Part shown: positions 6,283 to 11,554 of the stretch, piece after piece
How the letters are laid out: each line of letters opens with the position of its first letter
How positions within the stretch are numbered: position 1 is the stretch's first letter
Assembly (NCBI GenBank): GCA_944381295.1
Contig: CALWKP010000228.1
Location: 1 to 12,903 of the forward strand
Reading direction: 5' to 3'
From: an uncultured Clostridia bacterium
Lineage (GTDB): Bacteria; Bacillota; Clostridia; Oscillospirales; Acutalibacteraceae
Length of the DNA stretch: 12,903 bases
The notes under the pieces: model-generated
What the model saw: the letters and a program-made list of their open reading frames with translations, nothing else
What the model was told of the DNA's origin: nothing
Databases searched by the model: none
Made by a program: the position numbers and the translations under genes

Positions 6283-6594
6283 CCACACCTGCGGTGGGCA
6301 AATCGCGCTCGCTCCCTCCGGTCGCCCGGTTTCCCGGAAACCAACAGCCGGGGTGCCCGCGTTTCTGCATCTCTGCGGTTTTTGTACCACACCTGCGGTG
6401 GGCAAGTCGTGCCCGTTCCCTCCAGTCGCCCGGTTTCCCGGAAACCAACAGCCGGGATGCCCGCGTTTCTGCATTTCTGTGGTTATTGTACCACACCTGC
6501 GGTGAGCAAGCCGCGTCCGCTCCCTCCGATCGCCCGGTTTCCCGGAAAGCAACAATCGGGATGCCCGCGTTTCTGCATCTCTGCGGTTATTGTA
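6283..6594. repeat. Three tandem copies of a 104-bp GC-rich repeat
   Basis: Units start at 6283, 6387 and 6491, each exactly 104 bp, and agree at roughly 88-91% of positions. Each opens CCACACCTGCGGTG (with a CACC/GGTG dyad), contains CCCGGTTTCCCGGAAA followed by a CGGG segment (nested dyads GGTTTC/GAAACC and CCCGG/CCGGG), and ends TGCCCGCGTTTCTGCAT plus a TTGTA junction. The third unit breaks the inner dyad by one base. 104 is not a multiple of three, so the array opens overlapping frames that are not genes. It is much more GC-rich than its AT-rich flanks. It fills most of the gap between the leftward DUF6054-like gene and rightward spoIIID. I do not recognise the repeat family. Confidence 0.9.
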
Positions 6595-6671
6595 CCATAA
6601 CTACAACCAAATTTCCATCTTTCTCTTGTGCAAGAAATCTGTCCTTCCTATCTTTGTAAATGTGCTTCCTC

Positions 6672-6764
6672 CAAACCAATCCATATAGCAGTTTCTTTCC
6701 CCGGCATAACCTTTTTATTCTTTGCATACACATGAAACAAAAAGCATGTGGGGGGATTGGTTTG
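6672..6764. repeat. 11-bp inverted repeat spanning the spoIIID promoter
   Basis: CAAACCAATCC (6672-6682) and GGATTGGTTTG (6754-6764) are exact reverse complements, 71 bases apart. The right arm covers the spoIIID ribosome-site edge and its TTG start; the left arm lies upstream of the predicted promoter, so the two cannot pair within one spoIIID mRNA. It could be a two-site operator or chance. Confidence 0.5.
6704..6733 (+). promoter_or_regulatory. SigmaE-like promoter of spoIIID
   Basis: A -35-like GCATAAC (6704-6710), a 14-bp spacer and a -10-like CATACACAT (6725-6733) fit the mother-cell sigmaE pattern known from B. subtilis (about GHATATW and CATACAHT). Transcription would start near 6739, giving a leader of about 23 nt to the TTG start. 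spoIIID is a known sigmaE target in B. subtilis, so the match is expected. Confidence 0.6.
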
Positions 6765-7013
6765 AAGGGCATTGTGGAAGAACGCGCCGTAGAGCTTGGT
6801 AATTATATTATAGAAAATAAAACCACTGTACGTAAAGCTGCAAAAAAATTTGGCGTGAGCAAAAGTACGGTACATAAAGATGTTGCGGAACGTCTGAAAT
6901 ATGTTGACCCTCAGCTCTACCGGGAAGTTAAGGACGTGCTGGAAATCAACAAAGCGCAGCGGCATATTCGCGGCGGAATGGCTACTCGGATGAAATATAA
7001 AAAAGGACAATAA
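6762..7013 (+). CDS. spoIIID: Sporulation transcriptional regulator SpoIIID
   Basis: An 83-residue DNA-binding protein (B. subtilis SpoIIID is 93). It carries VEERAVELGNYIIENK, a helix-turn-helix at about 22-43 with AAKKFGVSKSTVHKDVAERL, and the basic C-terminal RHIRGGMATRMKYKK used for extra DNA contacts. In sporulating Firmicutes SpoIIID acts in the mother cell after sigmaE, adjusting the sigmaE regulon and helping switch on sigK. The start is TTG at 6762: an in-frame ATG at 6732 lies inside the -10 element of the sigmaE-like promoter, and the more distal frame start at 6660 precedes the promoter altogether. GGGGGG (6750-6755) at 6-nt spacing would serve as ribosome site. It is monocistronic, with a terminator at 7059-7104. 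Confidence 0.92.
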   Translation: MKGIVEERAVELGNYIIENKTTVRKAAKKFGVSKSTVHKDVAERLKYVDPQLYREVKDVLEINKAQRHIRGGMATRMKYKKGQ

Positions 7014-7058
7014 TCAGATAGAATTATTTGCGTCTAAAAAGAATCCAACTGAAATTTT

Positions 7059-7104
7059 GAAAAGCCTTTTGCTCAGTCAATCGACCAGGGTAAAGGGCTT
7101 TTTC
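7059..7104 (+). terminator. Rho-independent terminator after spoIIID
   Basis: GAAAAGCC (7059-7066) pairs with GGCTTTTTC (7096-7104), extended inward by TTT/AAA past one bulged G. The right arm carries the T run 7099-7103. It lies 46 bases after the spoIIID stop. Confidence 0.7.
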
Positions 7105-7187
7105 TCGGTTAATTTTAATTACAATTTGTATTTATTTAATTTGTTTTTCCTATTTGTTTTGTATTTTCCTCTGTTTTTCGACAAAAC

Positions 7188-7217
7188 TTGCCGGAACTTA
7201 GAAATTTGATGTATAAT
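7188..7217 (+). promoter_or_regulatory. Promoter of the metF-metH operon
   Basis: A -35 TTGCCG (7188-7193), an 18-bp spacer and a consensus -10 TATAAT (7212-7217) predict a start near 7224 and a leader of about 98 nt. A long T-rich stretch (7105-7180) lies upstream and could act as an UP element. Confidence 0.65.
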
Positions 7218-7263
7218 AAAATTACGTATTCGACTGTTTGCTTTTGCTTGACTTGAATAACGT

Positions 7264-7293
7264 CAGGTGTTCCCGGGATTATCGCAACACCTG
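7264..7293 (+). promoter_or_regulatory. Leader hairpin upstream of metF
   Basis: CAGGTGTT (7264-7271) and AACACCTG (7286-7293) form a perfect 8-bp stem with a 14-nt loop in the predicted metF leader. The loop begins CCCGGG, whose CCC could pair with the ribosome site GGGGGA (7310-7315), a possible pseudoknot over the translation start. No SAM-I, cobalamin or T-box core was found, so any regulatory role is open. Confidence 0.45.
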
Positions 7294-7321
7294 TATTTTA
7301 CCAAACCAAGGGGGACCCGCC

Positions 7322-8185
7322 ATGAGAATCGATGAACTCTTAAAGCGTGACAGCGTAACTTTTTCGTGTGAACTCTTTCCACCAAAAATTGGTACTGATC
7401 TCGCTCACGCTAAAACCGTAGTGCGCGAAATCGCCGCACTAAAACCCGACTTTATCAGTGTTACCTATGGGGCAGGCGGAAGCACCTCCAAACGTACGGT
7501 TGAGATTGCTGCCGATATTCAAAGTTATGGAATCCCTGCTCTCGCGCATATGACCTGTATCGCCGCTACGCGTACTCAGGTTTCCAACATGTTAGCAGAT
7601 CTTTCCGCCAACCATATCGAAAACATCCTTGCTCTGCGCGGCGATGTTCCTCAAGATGCAGATTTTTCTCCTTCTCTGGAATACCGTTACGCCAGTGAAT
7701 TAATTGAAGATATCAGTTCCCAAAACCAATTCTGTATCGGTGCGGCATGCTATCCCGATGGTCACGTGGAATGTGCCCATAAAGATGAAGATATCGACCA
7801 CCTCAAACAAAAAGTCGAAAGTGGTTGTCATTTTCTTACTTCTCAGATGTTCTTTGACAACAATGTTTTTTATAATTTTCTCTATCGCATCCTCAAAAAG
7901 GATATCCGTGTCCCGGTGATCGCCGGTATCATGCCCGTCATCAACAGTCGCCAGATTAAGCGTTCCTGCGAGCTTTCCGGTACAACCCTCCCTCCCCGTT
8001 TCAAAGCCATCACTGATAAGTTTGCTGACAATCCTCCTGCTATGAAACAGGCAGGCATTGCGTACGCCACCGAACAGATCATCGACCTGATTTCCAATGG
8101 CGTCAACCATATCCACCTCTATACCATGAATCGTCCCGAAATCGCCCGCGAGATCATGGAAAATCTTTCGGAGATCATCCGGTGA
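7322..8185 (+). CDS. metF: 5,10-Methylenetetrahydrofolate reductase
   Basis: A 287-residue TIM-barrel flavoprotein (E. coli MetF is 296) that reduces 5,10-methylenetetrahydrofolate to 5-methyltetrahydrofolate, the methyl donor for MetH. Family marks: FSCELFPPK with the catalytic-type Glu17, SVTYGAGGS (46-54), HMTC (76-79), NILALRGDVP (101-110), AACYPDGH (141-148), LTSQMFFDN (172-180), PVIAGIMPV (198-206), and HIHLYTMNR (263-271). The ATG at 7322 follows AAGGGGGA at about 6 nt; a longer in-frame start at 7238 has no ribosome site and is rejected. Its stop overlaps the next gene's GTG in GTGA, so the three methionine genes are translationally coupled. The enzyme usually takes NAD(P)H; no fused MetV or other partner domain is seen. 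Confidence 0.95.
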   Translation: MRIDELLKRDSVTFSCELFPPKIGTDLAHAKTVVREIAALKPDFISVTYGAGGSTSKRTVEIAADIQSYGIPALAHMTCIAATRTQVSNMLADLSANHIENILALRGDVPQDADFSPSLEYRYASELIEDISSQNQFCIGAACYPDGHVECAHKDEDIDHLKQKVESGCHFLTSQMFFDNNVFYNFLYRILKKDIRVPVIAGIMPVINSRQIKRSCELSGTTLPPRFKAITDKFADNPPAMKQAGIAYATEQIIDLISNGVNHIHLYTMNRPEIAREIMENLSEIIR

Positions 8186-8838
8186 CCGCCCCTCGTGTGC
8201 GCGAGCAGGAAGCTTTGCGTTATCTTGGACTGCGCGGCCATCCTGCCGATAACCGTACCCTCGATCTGCTTCATTCCTGCTCCTCAGAATTGGAAACCGG
8301 TATTTCTCCCCGCTGTGTATCTCAGAGATTTCCCTTGCAAATTCATGGAAATCTTGTCCAAATGGGTCCTCTGGAAGCAGTCTCATCCAAACTCGCTTAT
8401 CATCTTCGCAATTGTTCGGAAGTCTTTCTTTTTGCCGCGACCCTTGGACCTTTTCCGGATGTCCTTATCCGTCGGTATTCTGCGCTCGACATGAGCCGTG
8501 CTGTCGTGCTTCAGGCATGCGCCGCTTCCCTCATTGAGTCCTATTGCGATCTCTGCGGACATGCTCTTGCGGAACAGGTACGCTCTGAGGGTCTTTATTT
8601 GTGTCCCAGATTTAGTCCAGGATACTCTGATTTTGATATCCGGTTTCAAAAGCTTTTCCTGGATATTCTCAACGCACAAAAAAGGATCGGCCTTACCGCT
8701 ACCGACAGCATGATGCTGGCACCTTCCAAATCCGTTACTGCCGTGATTGGGCTGACCAGCCATCCTCAAAGCTGTCACAAGATGACTTGTGAGGACTGTC
8801 CTTCCACAGATTGCCCGTTCAGAAAGGATGCTGATTGA
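8182..8838 (+). CDS. Stand-alone methionine synthase activation domain protein
   Basis: A 218-residue protein matching the AdoMet-binding reactivation domain that forms the C-terminus of E. coli MetH, here as its own gene. The central motif CPRFSPGYSD (141-150) is the RxxPGY-type AdoMet-binding stretch, followed by SMMLAPSKSVTAVIG (176-190). The C-terminus ends in a cysteine cluster (198, 203, 206, 211; CEDCPSTDCPFR) absent from E. coli MetH and possibly metal-binding; that role is inference. It would donate the methyl of AdoMet to inactive cob(II)alamin on MetH during reductive reactivation. The GTG start lies in the GTGA overlap with metF, and its TGA overlaps the metH ATG by one base. This split is common in Clostridia as far as I know. 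Confidence 0.88.
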   Translation: MTAPRVREQEALRYLGLRGHPADNRTLDLLHSCSSELETGISPRCVSQRFPLQIHGNLVQMGPLEAVSSKLAYHLRNCSEVFLFAATLGPFPDVLIRRYSALDMSRAVVLQACAASLIESYCDLCGHALAEQVRSEGLYLCPRFSPGYSDFDIRFQKLFLDILNAQKRIGLTATDSMMLAPSKSVTAVIGLTSHPQSCHKMTCEDCPSTDCPFRKDAD

Positions 8839-11222
8839 TGAATCATATTATCAAAGACTTACTTGGAAAACGCCTCGTCTTTTTTGACGGTGCTATGGGT
8901 ACGCTGCTCCAGCAAAATGGTCTTGCCGCCGGAGAGCTTCCCGAACTTTGGAATCTTTCCCATCCGGATTTGATCCGGTCGATCCACCGCGCCTACCTCG
9001 ATGCTGGATGCGATATCATAATCGCCAACACATTTGGTGCAAATCATATTAAGCTGCGGGGATGCGGTTATTCTGTACCAGAAGTCGTCAAGGCCGGAGT
9101 GTCTCTTGCCCGAGAAGCAGTAAACTCCTGCGGGCGCGACGCTTTTGTCGCCATGGATCTAGGTCCTACCGGAAAGTTACTGCGCCCCATGGGCGATCTT
9201 GATTTTGAGCAGGCTTATCAGGCTTTTTCCGAAGCTGCTCAGGCCGGCGCCGCTGCGGGGGCTGACCTGATGCTCATTGAAACCATGAGCGATACCTATG
9301 AAGTAAAAGCTGCGGTATTAGCGGCCAAAGAAACCGGGCTCCCGGTATTTGCCACCATGATCTTTGACGAGCAGGGAAAGCTGCTGACAGGCGGCGATAT
9401 TCCTGCTGCTGTGGCCCTTTTGGAAAGTCTCGGCGTAGACGCTATCGGATTTAACTGCGGCCTTGGTCCGGAACAAATGCTTACCTTTTTGCCCCTCCTG
9501 ATGGAGCAGGTATCCATACCGGTTATCGTAAGTCCGAATGCTGGTTTACCGCGCAGTGAAAATGGACAGACTGTTTTTGACGTAACTCCACAGCAGTTTG
9601 CCGCTTCGATGCGCAAGATTGCAGAACACGGTGCCTGGATTTTAGGAGGATGCTGCGGCACTACGCCGGAACATCTTGCTGCCACCATCGCTGCTTGCCG
9701 TGAAATTTCTCCTGTTCCGATTTCTCCGAAAAATCGGACGGTTGTTTCCTCTTATACTCATGCCGTGGCATTTGGCGAACGTCCCATCATCATCGGGGAA
9801 CGCATCAACCCTACCGGAAAAAAGCGTTTTCAACAAGCTCTCCGTGAAAATGACCTCGACTACATTCTTCGAGAAGGATTGACGCAGCAGCAAAACGGTG
9901 CGGATATTCTCGACGTCAATACCGGACTGCCGGATATCGATGAAACCGCGATGATGTGCCGTGCTGTTACCGGACTGCAATCCGTGACCGGGTTGCCTTT
10001 GCAGATTGACACTTCCAACCCTGCAACTATGGAAGCAGCGCTTCGACTCTACAACGGCAAACCTTTGCTGAATTCTGTCAACGGCAAGCAGGAGAGCATG
10101 GAGCAGATCTTCCCTCTGATAAAGAAATACGGAGGCGTTGCCGTTGCCTTGACTCTTGACGAAAACGGCATCCCGGAAACTGCTGAAGGACGTTTTGCCA
10201 TTGCAGAAAAGATTGTCCATACCGCCGAAAGATATGGGATTTCCCGCAAAGATCTGATTGTGGATGTTCTTGCCATGACGATCAGTGCCGGGCAGGAATC
10301 CGCTGCGGTCGCCTTGCAGGCTTTATCCATGGTACGGGAACGTTTGGGGGTTCACACATCGTTGGGCGTATCCAACATTTCTTTTGGTCTTCCCCAAAGA
10401 GAGCTGATTAACGCTACATTTTTGACCATGGCTCTGCAATCCGGGATGAGTGCTGCTATCCTGAACCCCAATTCCCAGGCGATGATGAATGCCTATCATT
10501 CCTTCTGTGCGCTTTCCGGCGCTGACCCGCGCTGTACTGCCTACATTGCCAAATATTCGGGGCAGGTCGCGGAACAGCCATCTGCCGCCGGGACATTATT
10601 GACGCTGAAAGACGCTGTACGCAAAGGATTGCGTGAGAGCGCAGAGGCATCTGCGGCGGAAGCCTTAAAAAGCAGGGAACCTTTGGAGATTATCCATAAC
10701 GAATTAGTTCCGGCTCTGGATGAAGTGGGCCGCCGGTTTGAGGAAAGGACATTATTCCTGCCGCAGCTCCTGATGAGTGCCGAAGCTGCCAAAGCAGCGT
10801 TTGAAGTTTTACGCACCCACATGACCGCAGAAAACGGTCCGCAGGAACGCCGGGATAAGATCGTTCTGGCAACGGTCAAAGGAGACATCCATGATATTGG
10901 AAAAAATATTGTAAAAGTCTTGCTGGAAAATTACAGTTATGATGTGATCGATTTGGGAAAAGATGTACCTCCGGAGGAAATCGTACGCGCCGCACTGGAG
11001 AATCAGGTAAAACTGGTAGGGCTCAGCGCCCTGATGACCACAACGGTTGTAAACATGGAAGAAACGATTCGCCAGATTCGGCGGGATATTCCAGGATGCC
11101 TTGTCATGGTGGGAGGGGCAGTTCTCAATCAGGAATATGCTTCCAAGATTGGAGCAGATTTTTATTCTCCCGATGCGATGGGGTCCGTACGTTATGCCAA
11201 CCGAATTTTTGGTCATTCTTGA
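8838..11222 (+). CDS. metH: Cobalamin-dependent methionine synthase lacking the activation domain
   Basis: A 794-residue modular enzyme (E. coli MetH is 1227). Residues 1-290: homocysteine methyltransferase barrel with zinc cysteines in GFNCG (Cys207) and GGCCGT (Cys272, Cys273). Residues about 310-570: pterin-binding barrel for 5-methyltetrahydrofolate (GERINPTGKKR, LDVNTGLPDIDE, QIDTSNP, LGVSNISFGLP). Residues about 585-665: four-helix cap. Residues about 672-794: B12 domain with the DxHxxG motif GDIHDIGKN (His685 as lower ligand), then VGLSALMTTT and VMVGGAVLN. It ends where E. coli MetH continues into its activation domain, which is encoded just upstream. The ATG at 8838 shares a base with the preceding TGA and has AAAGGATG about 9 nt upstream; the TTG three bases earlier is less likely. 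Confidence 0.95.
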   Translation: MNHIIKDLLGKRLVFFDGAMGTLLQQNGLAAGELPELWNLSHPDLIRSIHRAYLDAGCDIIIANTFGANHIKLRGCGYSVPEVVKAGVSLAREAVNSCGRDAFVAMDLGPTGKLLRPMGDLDFEQAYQAFSEAAQAGAAAGADLMLIETMSDTYEVKAAVLAAKETGLPVFATMIFDEQGKLLTGGDIPAAVALLESLGVDAIGFNCGLGPEQMLTFLPLLMEQVSIPVIVSPNAGLPRSENGQTVFDVTPQQFAASMRKIAEHGAWILGGCCGTTPEHLAATIAACREISPVPISPKNRTVVSSYTHAVAFGERPIIIGERINPTGKKRFQQALRENDLDYILREGLTQQQNGADILDVNTGLPDIDETAMMCRAVTGLQSVTGLPLQIDTSNPATMEAALRLYNGKPLLNSVNGKQESMEQIFPLIKKYGGVAVALTLDENGIPETAEGRFAIAEKIVHTAERYGISRKDLIVDVLAMTISAGQESAAVALQALSMVRERLGVHTSLGVSNISFGLPQRELINATFLTMALQSGMSAAILNPNSQAMMNAYHSFCALSGADPRCTAYIAKYSGQVAEQPSAAGTLLTLKDAVRKGLRESAEASAAEALKSREPLEIIHNELVPALDEVGRRFEERTLFLPQLLMSAEAAKAAFEVLRTHMTAENGPQERRDKIVLATVKGDIHDIGKNIVKVLLENYSYDVIDLGKDVPPEEIVRAALENQVKLVGLSALMTTTVVNMEETIRQIRRDIPGCLVMVGGAVLNQEYASKIGADFYSPDAMGSVRYANRIFGHS

Positions 11223-11241
11223 AAAAGTTTGTTGCTGAAAA

Positions 11242-11362
11242 GCCCCGCCGCCGCGGAAATCCTTTGGATTTCCGCAAGCACAGCACAAAAGGACACATCC
11301 GAAGATGTGCCCTTTTGTGCTGTATCATGTCATTTTTCTTTGAAAAATGACGGCGGCGGGGC
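11242..11362. other. 121-nt four-way-junction (cloverleaf-like) inverted-repeat element
   Basis: A perfect 12-bp GC stem, GCCCCGCCGCCG (11242-11253) with CGGCGGCGGGGC (11351-11362), encloses three hairpins. Hairpin 1: 9-10 bp, GCGGAAATCC/GGATTTCCGC, loop TTT (11253-11275). Hairpin 2: 20 positions with one A-C mismatch (11280-11299 with 11304-11323), loop CGAA. Hairpin 3: 9-10 bp, GTCATTTTTC/GAAAAATGAC, loop TTT (11329-11351). Hairpins 1 and 3 abut the outer stem with no unpaired base, so a stacked four-way junction would form. It starts 19 bases after the metH stop. It may end that transcript, although no T run follows directly (one lies at 11373-11377). It is not a tRNA and I recognise no RNA family. 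Confidence 0.85.
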
Positions 11363-11412
11363 CTCATAATGCTTTTTCATTTCACTTCATAAAAAGTTAA
11401 CACTTTGAACTA

Positions 11413-11441
11413 TTGTGCATATGCACCAAATATGCTATAAT
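11413..11441 (+). promoter_or_regulatory. Promoter of the citrate synthase gene with palindromic operator
   Basis: A -35 TTGTGC (11413-11418), a 17-bp spacer and a -10 TATAAT (11436-11441) preceded by TGC (extended -10). A perfect 12-bp palindrome GTGCATATGCAC (11415-11426) overlaps the -35 box and spacer, where a bound dimer would block RNA polymerase. The predicted start is near 11448, leaving a leader of about 107 nt. Confidence 0.65.
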
Positions 11442-11467
11442 TTAGTTTACATAAAGTCAATTTTTTT

Positions 11468-11509
11468 ATGGATTTGCCTGCTTCTTTTCTGAATTTCTTG
11501 CAAATCCAT
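11468..11509 (+). promoter_or_regulatory. Leader hairpin before the citrate synthase gene
   Basis: ATGGATTTGC (11468-11477) and GCAAATCCAT (11500-11509) form a perfect 10-bp stem with a 22-nt pyrimidine-rich loop inside the predicted leader. The T run (11461-11467) precedes rather than follows the stem, so it is not a rightward terminator. It could stabilise or regulate the mRNA. No known riboswitch was recognised. Confidence 0.5.
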
Positions 11510-11554
11510 CTTTAATAATGACCCCATTTCAAGATTCAGAAAGGAAGATGACCG

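Noticed and set aside
6226..6555. N-terminal extension of the DUF6054-like protein, and other open frames through the repeats on both strands
   Set aside because: They exist only because the GC-rich repeat lacks stops; the 104-bp period shifts frame in every copy, and a proper ribosome site precedes the ATG at 6222.
6283..6594. CRISPR-like array
   Set aside because: The units are 104 bp, contiguous, without unique spacers of regular length, and no cas gene is near.
6732..6761. ATG at 6732 as the spoIIID start
   Set aside because: It overlaps the predicted -10 element and would add residues absent from known SpoIIID proteins.
7224..7321. SAM-I, SAM-II, cobalamin riboswitch or T-box before metF
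   Set aside because: None of the conserved cores of these elements could be found; only a simple hairpin is present.
7700..8386. Long minus-strand frame opposite metF
   Set aside because: It is antisense to a clear, conserved metF and activation gene, has no ribosome site evidence and no recognisable protein.
11242..11362. tRNA or tmRNA suggested by the cloverleaf shape
   Set aside because: Arm lengths (12, 10, 20 and 10 bp), the GC-only outer stem and the lack of a T-loop or anticodon loop do not fit.
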